From NCBI GenBank assembly GCA_041485385.1, contig JBGPJM010000031.1:1-31897 (forward strand): a stretch of DNA of 31,897 nucleotides, read 5' to 3'. Positions within the stretch are counted from its first letter, which is position 1. Each line of letters starts with the position of its first letter. Positions 22,648 to 30,515 of the stretch are shown piece by piece. The position numbers and the translations under genes were made by a program. The stretch comes from JBGPJM01 sp041485385. GTDB lineage: Bacteria > Planctomycetota > Phycisphaerae > Phycisphaerales > UBA1924. The notes beneath the pieces are model-generated. The model saw only the letters and a program-made list of their open reading frames with translations. It did not search any database and was not told the DNA's origin.

Positions 22648-25600
22648 TTAGCAGCCGGCGAAGAACGCCGTCAGGTAGTCGAAGAAGTCCTGCGAGTTGA
22701 TCGTCCCGTCGCCGTTGTAGTCCGCCGACGGCAGGGCCGCGAAGAAGGCGCTGAGGAAGTCGAAGAAGTCCTGCGAGTTCACCACGCCGTTGCCGTTGAA
22801 GTCGCCGGCGCACGCCGGGGCGGTCAGGTGCACCGTCCCGCTGGAGACGGTCCCGCAGGCGGCCGTGACCAGGGCGTCGTAGTTGCCGCCGTCGCCGGGG
22901 CGGACCGGGTCGATGATCAAGAGCGGTGTGGTGGTCCCGTGGATCCGCCCCGACTCGGCGAGCGGGGCGCCGTTGCGGCGCCACTGCACCGTGTAGGGCG
23001 CCTGGGCGTAGATCGCCACGCCGGCCTCGAAGCGGTCGTTTGCACCCGACTGTGTGACGCGCCCCACCGGCGGGCTGACCGTGGTCCGGTTGAGCGTGGC
23101 GAACTGGGTCCCCGAGATTGCGCCGAAGTTGAGCAGCCGCGGATCTCCCAGCGGCGCGTGCGGACCGACGCCGGGCAGGACCTGGTTGGAGACGATCGAG
23201 CGCGTGTCGTTGCTGAGCATCGCGCAGAGCCTGAAGCCGCACGCCGGATTCCCGATCGCCGACAGCGGGATCGAGACCTCGATGCCGGTCCGCACGCCCG
23301 TGCCGCTGCCGGCCGCGTTGCCGGCGGTGACGCCAAAGCGGTTGGAGTTGTCGATCGTGCCGAGGATCCTCGGCGCGGTCGGATCAGTGAAGGTGAACGT
23401 GCCGTCGCCGTAGGCCTGGGCCGTCCCGACGTCCACGGAGCGGTTGCCGTCGGCGGGGGTCAGCCACCCCCACTGCGCCGCCAGCAGCGATGAGACGTCC
23501 ACCTGGTTCCAGCGCAGCTGCATGCCCAGCCAGTAGTCCGGAGCGAAGCCGGTGTCGAACCGCAGCCCGTTGCCCGTTCCGTCATCGCCCAGGCGGGCCA
23601 GCCCCGGCACCTGCGGGCCGACGGTGTTGCCCAGCAGGCGTGGCTGGCCGCCGGCGACGCTGTCGATGAACAGGTCGATGCTCGCCGTGTCGCCCGCCGG
23701 GCCGGCGATCTTCAGGTTGCCGGCGATCACGACGTACAGCCGGTCGCAGTCGATGAAGGCGTACAGCGCGTCCAGCTCGGACCCGGGGGCGGCGTCCTCG
23801 CTGCCGACCGCGCTGTCGCCCATCGACGTCTGGCAGTTCTGCACCGCCAGGGCCGCCCCGAAGGCCGTGTCCGCCGTGCCGTCGACGCCGATGAGCGAGA
23901 TGGGCCCCTGCGAGCACGCATCGCAGACGTCGCCGATGCCGTCGTCATCTCCGTCGGACTGGTCGGGGTTGGCGATGGCCGGGCAGTTGTCGCAGGCGTC
24001 GCCGATTCCGTCGCCGTCGGCGTCCTCCTGCCCCGGGTTCGGCGTGTTGGGGCAGTTGTCGAAGGGGTCCGCGACGCCGTCGCCGTCGGTGTCGACGATG
24101 GGGGCGCTGAACTCGCCGATGACGATCGTGATCTGCTGCGCCGCCGAAGCCTGCACGCCGTCCATCGCCTGGACGCTCACCGTGTAGGTCCCCGGCGCCA
24201 GCCCGTTACGGAGCACCAGCGACCCGGTGTCGGTGTGCTGCGTCGGCCCCGCCGGCTGGCCGACGTGGGTGACGACCCACGCGAAGCCGCGCGGCGCCGG
24301 ACCGTTGACGCCCAGCGTCTCCGGGTCGGTTGCCTCGGCCACCACCAGGATCTCTTGCCCCGCCGCGAAATGCGCCTGGTCCGTCGGCGAGACGATCCGC
24401 GCCAGGGGCGGCTTGTCCGCGACCCGGAAGGTCGCCGACTCTCGCATCGCCGTGTTGAACCCGTCGCTGACGATCACCCGGAACCTCGACGAGCCGGCGC
24501 CGGTCTGGACCGCCGACCCCGGGATCCGGTCATCCGGTGCGAACGTGTACGACGAGCCCGGCCCCAGCGTCGCCACCACACCCCACGTCAGGCCGTTGTC
24601 GCGCGTGTACTGGATCGTCACCGGCAAGGGGTCGCCGTCGGGGTCCGAGGCCGTCCACGACACCATGATCGGGCTTGTGTTCGGGAAGAACCCGCCGGCG
24701 ACCGGGCTTGTCACCGCGCTCACCACGGGCGCCCCCGCGGAGGCCGTGAACGTCGCCAGCGCCGCCCCGCCCTGCGGGCTGGCGAGGTCCGCCCGGCGTG
24801 CCGCCGCCGAGCACGGCGCAATCACCATGAACGGACGGCGGTCCACCAGCAACCCGTTGTCCGGCAGGTCGATCGCGAAATCGACCTGCGAGATCACCCC
24901 ACCGTTGCCGTCTCGCACCAGGAGCCGAAGGTCCGCGCCATTCGCGCCCGCCTGCTGCGTCTGCACCGTCCAGAAATCATTGAGATTCGTCGCCGACATC
25001 AGCGTGCGGTCCATCCGCTTCACGTCGAAGATCCCCACCGCGCCCGTCGAGGGCTGGTACACCCCCGAGACCATCATCACGTGCGTGCTCGGCGGCATCA
25101 CGTCCCGCGTCGCGAACTCGTTGGCGATCCCGTTCCAGTGGTACGGCTCGGTCCAGCGCGGCCCCGAGTACGACATGTACGACTTGTTCGTCGGCTCGAC
25201 GATCTCGTGCCGGAACCAGTCGTACCCCAGCACCCGGTCCGGCGCCGTGGTCGAGGGCCCGATCTCGCACGGGTCGAAGGGGTAGTTGTCGTCGAACCCG
25301 CCCCGGAACCCGCTCCCGCACATCACGTGGTCGTACCCCATGTTGTGCGTGAACTCGTGCGCCAGCGAGGCCCCGCCGTAGGGATTCTGGATCGAACTGA
25401 AGAAATCCCCGCTCATCTTCACCAGGAACGCCCGCCCCGGCGTGCTCCCCAGCCCGCTCCAGTCCCACTCGGTGCTCGGGTGAATCATCCCCAGCCGGTG
25501 GACGCGCTGGTCGACCGTCGGATTCTGCAGGAACGACATCAGCCACTCGCCCTCGAGGTTGTTGAGCACCCACGAGTCCTCGTCCACGCAGATGCCGAAG

Positions 25601-27264
25601 AGGCACTTCTCGCCGTTGAGCTCGTACGGCCCCGTCCGCAGCGGGTGGAAGAACGTCGGTTCCCATTCCTCCATCCGTCCCGGCACCTCGACGAACGTCA
25701 GGTCCGACACCGGCAGCATCGACCGGGCCCGGTCCAGGATGTTGTAGAACTCCCCCCCGGTGGCGCGGAAGTCCCCGCCGTGTGTCAGGATCCGCCGGCA
25801 GTCCAGGCGCACGGTCTGCTTGCGCTCGAAGTCGAACGTCTGCGTCGGGGTGGAGTTGTTCCCCTCGTTGGACTCGGCCACGAAGTTGATCGGGTCCAGG
25901 TCGGCCCGCAGCCGGATCGATCCGGTATTCGCGGCCCAGCCGTCCGGCAGGATGAAGTTGAAGCTCTTGTTCAGGTCGTTGCGGTTGGGCGCCGTCGCAC
26001 CCGGGAAGCCGACCCACGGGCGCTCCGCTCCGATCGGCGATCCCGGCAGCTCCACCCCGCCCGAGTTGAACCCGTGCAGCAGCGCCTGCGCGAAGCCCAC
26101 CGTTCCCCCGGTCGCCTGCGGGTACACCCGCGCCAAGGTCGGGCGCCCGGCGATCAGCTGCACCGTCCCCAGGAGGTCCTGCGTGCTCTGAACGACCTCG
26201 ATCCTCCCCAGGTACGCCCACGACAGGTCCGGGCGCGGCAGCGTGGTGTTCTTCAGCACCCGGTTGATCCCCCGGTCGTCGCCGAAATACAGGTACTGCT
26301 GGTCCTGACACAACACCCCCAGGATGTGGTTCACAGCGTCCGCCACGTCCGCCGCCGGGAGCCCCGGGGCCGATTTCGACACGCGCCGGATCGTGTAGTT
26401 CTGGGCCCCGGACCGGTCCACGATCAGGTACAGGTTGTCCTGGTCGTTGATGATCTCCACGATGTTCGCGCCGTTCTCCGGCGTGTACCACACCGTGTTG
26501 GCCCCGCCGCCGCGCGGGATCCGCCCCACCGTCTGCTGCGTCCCGTTCTGCCCTACCCACCAGGCGAACGAGCCGTCGAGCGAGAGGTCCAGCGCGGTCA
26601 CGCCCGAACTCTCGATCGCCACCGGCACGGTGCCGCCCAGGGCCCAGTTCCACCGGAAGATGTTCCCGTTGGCCACGTAGAAGACCAGCTCCTGGAAGAT
26701 CGTGATGCCGGATGTGCCGACGATCGTCTGGGGCACCAGCCCGGGGATGGTCCGCGTCACCCCCACCGGCCCGCCGTCCCGCCCGAAGTGCTGCAGGAAC
26801 CCGAACTCGTCCGCGAGCCACAGGCCCCCGCCCAGCGCCATCCCCCCGATATTCCCCGTGATCGTCTCGATCGGCTCCGTCGTCCCACCGCCTAGGGCGT
26901 ACTCCCGCGCGCACGTCCCGCCCCAGGTACCGTAGACGTACGCGCCGTCGGACACCAGATTGGCAATGGGGTTCGAGCAGCCCCCGGAGGCCGTCGCGGC
27001 GTCCAGCAGCACCGGTGTCCCCCCCGACAGCGGCACGTTCCAGATCTTCTCGAACCCATAGCAGAACTCTTGCGCGAACTCCAGCTCCGCGAAGTAGATG
27101 CGGTTGTTCGCCACCGCCAGCGCGGCGGGGAAATGGTTCGGCACCAGGGTCTGTACCTGCGCGGAAAGGGGCGACGTCGTCAACACGGCGCCCGCGAGCG
27201 ATACCAAGCACGTCAGCCGCCTGGTCGCCGCTCCGGCGTTTGTGTTCGTCTGTTTGCTTGTCAT
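22648..27264 (-). CDS. Large secreted multidomain metzincin-like metalloprotease with dockerin-like tail
   Basis: A 1538-residue exported protein. The signal peptide (about 14-35, ending S-P-L-S-A-Q) supports the start at 27264; the open frame continues far upstream without meaning. Regions in order: beta-propeller-like repeats (about 40-345, e.g. N-N-R-I-Y-F-A-E, Q-Q-Y-L-Y-F-G-D); a CARDB-like segment (355-480, with A-E-S-N-E-G-N-N); a protease core with H-E-F-T-H-N-M-G-Y-D-H at 636-646 (HExxHxxGxxH zinc site) and a likely Met-turn S-Y-M-S-Y-S-G (Met697); two Ig/PKD-like domains (845-1050); thrombospondin type-3 calcium repeats (1058-1118); a further beta domain (1125-1390); an Ig-like domain (about 1395-1480); and two EF-hand dockerin-like loops (1485-1538) ending in Gly-Cys. 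It probably degrades external protein at the cell surface. It is divergent from the sigma factor gene. Confidence 0.9.
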   Translation of the reverse strand: MTSKQTNTNAGAATRRLTCLVSLAGAVLTTSPLSAQVQTLVPNHFPAALAVANNRIYFAELEFAQEFCYGFEKIWNVPLSGGTPVLLDAATASGGCSNPIANLVSDGAYVYGTWGGTCAREYALGGGTTEPIETITGNIGGMALGGGLWLADEFGFLQHFGRDGGPVGVTRTIPGLVPQTIVGTSGITIFQELVFYVANGNIFRWNWALGGTVPVAIESSGVTALDLSLDGSFAWWVGQNGTQQTVGRIPRGGGANTVWYTPENGANIVEIINDQDNLYLIVDRSGAQNYTIRRVSKSAPGLPAADVADAVNHILGVLCQDQQYLYFGDDRGINRVLKNTTLPRPDLSWAYLGRIEVVQSTQDLLGTVQLIAGRPTLARVYPQATGGTVGFAQALLHGFNSGGVELPGSPIGAERPWVGFPGATAPNRNDLNKSFNFILPDGWAANTGSIRLRADLDPINFVAESNEGNNSTPTQTFDFERKQTVRLDCRRILTHGGDFRATGGEFYNILDRARSMLPVSDLTFVEVPGRMEEWEPTFFHPLRTGPYELNGEKCLFGICVDEDSWVLNNLEGEWLMSFLQNPTVDQRVHRLGMIHPSTEWDWSGLGSTPGRAFLVKMSGDFFSSIQNPYGGASLAHEFTHNMGYDHVMCGSGFRGGFDDNYPFDPCEIGPSTTAPDRVLGYDWFRHEIVEPTNKSYMSYSGPRWTEPYHWNGIANEFATRDVMPPSTHVMMVSGVYQPSTGAVGIFDVKRMDRTLMSATNLNDFWTVQTQQAGANGADLRLLVRDGNGGVISQVDFAIDLPDNGLLVDRRPFMVIAPCSAAARRADLASPQGGAALATFTASAGAPVVSAVTSPVAGGFFPNTSPIMVSWTASDPDGDPLPVTIQYTRDNGLTWGVVATLGPGSSYTFAPDDRIPGSAVQTGAGSSRFRVIVSDGFNTAMRESATFRVADKPPLARIVSPTDQAHFAAGQEILVVAEATDPETLGVNGPAPRGFAWVVTHVGQPAGPTQHTDTGSLVLRNGLAPGTYTVSVQAMDGVQASAAQQITIVIGEFSAPIVDTDGDGVADPFDNCPNTPNPGQEDADGDGIGDACDNCPAIANPDQSDGDDDGIGDVCDACSQGPISLIGVDGTADTAFGAALAVQNCQTSMGDSAVGSEDAAPGSELDALYAFIDCDRLYVVIAGNLKIAGPAGDTASIDLFIDSVAGGQPRLLGNTVGPQVPGLARLGDDGTGNGLRFDTGFAPDYWLGMQLRWNQVDVSSLLAAQWGWLTPADGNRSVDVGTAQAYGDGTFTFTDPTAPRILGTIDNSNRFGVTAGNAAGSGTGVRTGIEVSIPLSAIGNPACGFRLCAMLSNDTRSIVSNQVLPGVGPHAPLGDPRLLNFGAISGTQFATLNRTTVSPPVGRVTQSGANDRFEAGVAIYAQAPYTVQWRRNGAPLAESGRIHGTTTPLLIIDPVRPGDGGNYDALVTAACGTVSSGTVHLTAPACAGDFNGNGVVNSQDFFDFLSAFFAALPSADYNGDGTINSQDFFDYLTAFFAGC

Positions 27265-27334
27265 GAAGTATTCACTCCGATACGGGTACTTGGGGGGGAA
27301 ACGGCGCGCCCGGCTCATTCGGCGGATCGCGCAT

Positions 27335-27343
27335 TGCTCTCTA
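27335..27343 (-). promoter_or_regulatory. TAGAGAGCA motif upstream of the protease gene
   Basis: The minus strand reads TAGAGAGCA here, about 70 bases before the protease start. The same nine bases occur on the plus strand at 5446-5454, 48 bases before the first gene of the four-gene operon. TAGAGA resembles the -10 element of GC-rich bacteria. The identity is seen directly; promoter function is a guess, since no -35 element is clear at either place. Confidence 0.25.
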
Positions 27344-27444
27344 AGGCGCCCTCCAAGGCGCACCCCGCACCCAAACGCGGCCACAAATCCGCGCCGGGCC
27401 CCCGCTTCGGCCCACTTCTGCACCGATTCCTCACTCCCGTCTGG

Positions 27445-27450
27445 TAGACT
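27445..27450 (+). promoter_or_regulatory. Possible -10 element giving a leaderless sigma factor mRNA
   Basis: TAGACT ends six bases before the sigma factor ATG at 27457, and no purine-rich Shine-Dalgarno sequence is present. If it is a -10 element, transcription would start at or next to the ATG, giving a leaderless message. It lies within an inverted repeat TCTGG (27440-27444) / CCAGA (27452-27456). There is no clear -35 element. Confidence 0.3.
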
Positions 27451-27456
27451 TCCAGA

Positions 27457-28080
27457 ATGGCGACCGACCGAGACAACGCGGGGTCGCTCACCGACCCCCC
27501 GACCGGCCCCGATCCGACGGTCACCCGCCTCCTCCAGGCCGCCGCGGCCGGCGATCCCTCCGCCCCCGCCGATCTCCTTGCCGTCGTCTACGACCAGTTG
27601 CGCGCGATCGCCCGCCAGCGGATGGCCGGTGAACGACAGTCCCACACGCTCCAAGCCACCGCTCTCGTCCACGAGGCCTACCTCCGTCTCCTGGGAAAGG
27701 AGGACATCCAGTGGACCGGGCGCGGTCACTTCTTCCGCGCCGCCGCCGAGGCCATGCGAAGGATCCTCATCGACCACGCCCGAAGCCGCAACGCCGAGAA
27801 GCGCGGCGGTGGCCGGGCCGCCCTGGAGATCATGAACGTCGCCGATCTCGCCGCGGAACCGGATTCGAGCGGAATCCTGGCCTTGGACGACGCGATGTCC
27901 CGCTTGGAACATGTAGATAGCCAGGCCGCGGCCGTGGTTCGGTTGCGCTTTTACACCGGCCTGAGCATGGACACCGTCGCCGACGCGCTCGACCTCTCTC
28001 CCCGGACGGTCCGGCGCGAGTGGGCCTTCGCCCGCGCCTGGCTCCGCCAGACTTTGGAGCAAGATGCCCAGACCGGGTAG
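27457..28080 (+). CDS. ECF-family RNA polymerase sigma factor, planctomycete type
   Basis: A 207-residue sigma factor. Region 2 spans about 22-115 (V-T-R-L-L-Q-A-A-A-A-G-D; T-A-L-V-H-E-A-Y-L-R-L; H-F-F-R-A-A-A-E-A-M-R-R-I-L-I-D-H-A-R) and region 4 about 145-200 (R-L-R-F-Y-T-G-L-S-M-D-T-V-A-D-A-L; S-P-R-T-V-R-R-E-W). The H-F-F-R-A-A-A-E-A-M-R-R pattern marks the ECF type common in planctomycetes. Where most ECF factors have acidic DAED before L-V-Q-E, this one has Q-A-T-A (66-69), with Thr68; such factors are known to depend on phosphorylation by a partner kinase. No anti-sigma factor is encoded; the kinase gene starts nine bases after the stop. It likely directs RNA polymerase to a small regulon. 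Confidence 0.93.
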   Translation: MATDRDNAGSLTDPPTGPDPTVTRLLQAAAAGDPSAPADLLAVVYDQLRAIARQRMAGERQSHTLQATALVHEAYLRLLGKEDIQWTGRGHFFRAAAEAMRRILIDHARSRNAEKRGGGRAALEIMNVADLAAEPDSSGILALDDAMSRLEHVDSQAAAVVRLRFYTGLSMDTVADALDLSPRTVRREWAFARAWLRQTLEQDAQTG

Positions 28081-28089
28081 GAGACGTCG

Positions 28090-30507
28090 ATGTCGGCCGG
28101 AGAGCATTCGCGGATAAAGACCATCTTCGGCGAGGCGCTGGAGTGCCAGGGGCCCCAGCGCGCGGCCTACCTCGACAACGCCTGCGCGGGCGACCGGGAG
28201 CTGCGCGAGCACGTCGAGGCCCTCCTGGCCGCCGCGGAGAAGGCCGACGCCTTCCTGAGCGACGCGACCGTCGAGGTTCCCCCGGCCCTCGCCTCCGCCG
28301 CGCCGATGAAGGAGGCGCCGGGGTCGAGGATCGGCCCGTACAAGCTGCTGCAGCTCATCGGCGAGGGAGGCTTCGGCTCGGTCTTCCTGGCCGAGCAGGA
28401 GCGCCCGGTCCGCCGGCGCGTCGCCCTCAAGATCATCAAGCTCGGGATGGACACCCGCGCCGTCGTGGCCCGCTTCGAGCAGGAGCGACAGGCCCTGGCG
28501 CTCATGGACCACCCCAACATCGCCAAGGTGCTCGACGCCGGCGCCACCGAGACCGGTCGCCCCTACTTCGTCATGGAGCTCGTCAAGGGCAACCCCATCA
28601 CCCAGTTCTGCGACAGGGACAGCCTCACTATCGTGGAACGCCTCGGTCTCTTCACGCAGGTCTGCCAGGCGGTGCAGCACGCCCACACCAAGGGGATCAT
28701 CCACCGCGACATCAAGCCCAGCAACGTCCTGGTCAGCATCCATGATGGCCGCCCCGTGGCCCGCGTCATCGACTTCGGCATCGCCAAGGCGACCGATCAC
28801 CGCTTGACCGAGAAGACCGTCTTCACCGAGCTCCGCCAGCTCGTCGGCACCCCCGAGTACATGAGCCCCGAGCAGGCCGAGGGAAGCCTCGACATCGACA
28901 CCCGCACCGACGTTTACTCGCTGGGCGTCCTCCTCTACGAGCTGCTCACCGGTTCAACCCCCTTCGATCCCGCGCGCCTCCGCTCCGCGGCGTACGGCGA
29001 GCTCCAGCGGATCATCCGCGAGGATGAGCCCCAGCGCCCCAGCACCCGTCTCTCCCAGTCCACGCTTACCCTCCCCGACGTGGCCGCGCACCGGCGCGTC
29101 GAGCCGCGCAAGCTCGGCACCCTCGTCCGCGGCGAGCTCGACTGGATCGTGATGCGCGCCCTCGAGAAGGACCGCGCCAGGCGGTACGAGTCCGCCGGCG
29201 GCCTCGCCAGCGACGTCCAGCGGTACCTCGCCGGCGACGACGTCACCGCCGCGCCGCCCACCGCCTCGTATCGGTTCCGCAAGTTCGTCCGGCGCAACAG
29301 GGCCGTCGTCATCGCCGCGTCCTTCGTCGGCGCGGCCCTTCTTCTGGGCGTCGCCGGCACCACCGCCGGTCTGCTCCAGGCGCGCGTCCAGCGCGACAAG
29401 GCCGTCGCGGCCGAGTCGCTCGCCACCGACCGCCTCGCCCAGGCCGAGAAGGCCCGCGACGACGCCGACAAGGCCCGCGACCGGGCCGAGCGGTTCAACA
29501 ACATCGCCAACGCCGTCACCGAGTTCTTCACCATGGACGTCCTCGACGTCACCCCCACCCCCGCCGGCACCCCCGAGCCCACCGTCCGCCAGCTCCTCGA
29601 CGCCGTCCCCCCCAAGATCGACAAGTACTTCAAGTCCGAACCCGCCGTCGAGGGCATCATCCGCGAGCGCGTCGGCCAGCTCTACCGCCGGCTCGGCGAG
29701 ATCGACCGCTCCTCCGAGTACCTCAACGAAGCCATCCCCCTCCTGGAGAAGGGTCTCGGACCCGACAACAAGCAGACCCTCGCCGCCACGCACCGCCTCG
29801 GCGAGCTCCACATGGACCTCTTCCACTTCGACAAGGCCGCCGAGTTCTTCGACAAGGCCTACCAGGGCCGCCTCCGCGCCTTCGGCACCGACTATTCGCT
29901 CACCATGAACTCCCTCGCCAGGCGCGGCGTCGCCAGAGTCTCGGCGGGCCGTCAGGAAGACGGCTTCCGCGATCTCCAGCAGGCGCTCGCCCACTACCAG
30001 AACAAGGACGGCAAGGACTCGCGCAACGCCGTGGTCGTGGGCTCGGACCTCTGCTCCGCCTATGTGCAGGCCGGACGCGCCAAGGAGGCCCAGGCGCTCT
30101 CGCGCGAGCTGCTCGGCTCCATCCTCACGAAGCAGGGGGCCATCGCCGGCCTCGAATGGCCCGTCCGTCTCAGCCTCGGCAACGCCTGCCGCATGCTCGG
30201 TGAGCTCGACGAGTCCCTCACCCAGCTCGACACCGTCCTCCGCATCACCCAGGAGGTCTATCCGCCCACCCACTACGAGTTCATCGACATCCGGCTCGCC
30301 CGCGGCCGGACCCTCACCGCCCTGCGCCGGCACGCCGAAGCGCGCACCGAGCTTGAGGCCGCGTACACGATCGCCACCTCGGTCTACCCCGCCTCGAGCG
30401 TCCCCTGCCGCGACATCGCCGGGGCCCTCGTCGCCCTCGCCGAGCAGGAGGGCGACGCGCAGGCCGCCGAACTCTGGGGGGGGCGGGGTGGCGCCAGGGC
30501 CAAGTAG
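28090..30507 (+). CDS. Membrane Ser/Thr protein kinase co-transcribed with the sigma factor (kinase B)
   Basis: An 805-residue receptor-like kinase. The helical lead (1-62) is nearly the same as in kinase A. The Hanks-type domain (about 79-360) is complete: G-E-G-G-F-G (91-96), Lys114, H-R-D-I-K-P-S-N (205-212, catalytic Asp207), D-F-G (228-230) and M-S-P-E-Q (258-262). A membrane segment lies at about 405-428, then a coiled coil (about 430-475, repeats of A-R-D-D-A-D-K). The C-terminal half (475-805) is a helical TPR-like sensor region, shorter than in kinase A. GGAG lies seven bases before the ATG. It is 9 bases downstream of the sigma factor stop, so one operon; it probably phosphorylates that sigma factor. 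It converges with the MATE gene, 8 bases apart. Confidence 0.93.
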   Translation: MSAGEHSRIKTIFGEALECQGPQRAAYLDNACAGDRELREHVEALLAAAEKADAFLSDATVEVPPALASAAPMKEAPGSRIGPYKLLQLIGEGGFGSVFLAEQERPVRRRVALKIIKLGMDTRAVVARFEQERQALALMDHPNIAKVLDAGATETGRPYFVMELVKGNPITQFCDRDSLTIVERLGLFTQVCQAVQHAHTKGIIHRDIKPSNVLVSIHDGRPVARVIDFGIAKATDHRLTEKTVFTELRQLVGTPEYMSPEQAEGSLDIDTRTDVYSLGVLLYELLTGSTPFDPARLRSAAYGELQRIIREDEPQRPSTRLSQSTLTLPDVAAHRRVEPRKLGTLVRGELDWIVMRALEKDRARRYESAGGLASDVQRYLAGDDVTAAPPTASYRFRKFVRRNRAVVIAASFVGAALLLGVAGTTAGLLQARVQRDKAVAAESLATDRLAQAEKARDDADKARDRAERFNNIANAVTEFFTMDVLDVTPTPAGTPEPTVRQLLDAVPPKIDKYFKSEPAVEGIIRERVGQLYRRLGEIDRSSEYLNEAIPLLEKGLGPDNKQTLAATHRLGELHMDLFHFDKAAEFFDKAYQGRLRAFGTDYSLTMNSLARRGVARVSAGRQEDGFRDLQQALAHYQNKDGKDSRNAVVVGSDLCSAYVQAGRAKEAQALSRELLGSILTKQGAIAGLEWPVRLSLGNACRMLGELDESLTQLDTVLRITQEVYPPTHYEFIDIRLARGRTLTALRRHAEARTELEAAYTIATSVYPASSVPCRDIAGALVALAEQEGDAQAAELWGGRGGARAK

Positions 30508-30515
30508 CCGCACGC

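Noticed and set aside
24235..26895. An 886-codon plus-strand frame opposite the protease
   Set aside because: It is Arg/His/Pro-rich non-protein-like sequence, a shadow of the protease gene.
27265..28800. Extension of the protease frame upstream by 512 codons
   Set aside because: This stretch is antisense to the sigma factor and kinase B genes; a clear signal peptide begins at 27264.
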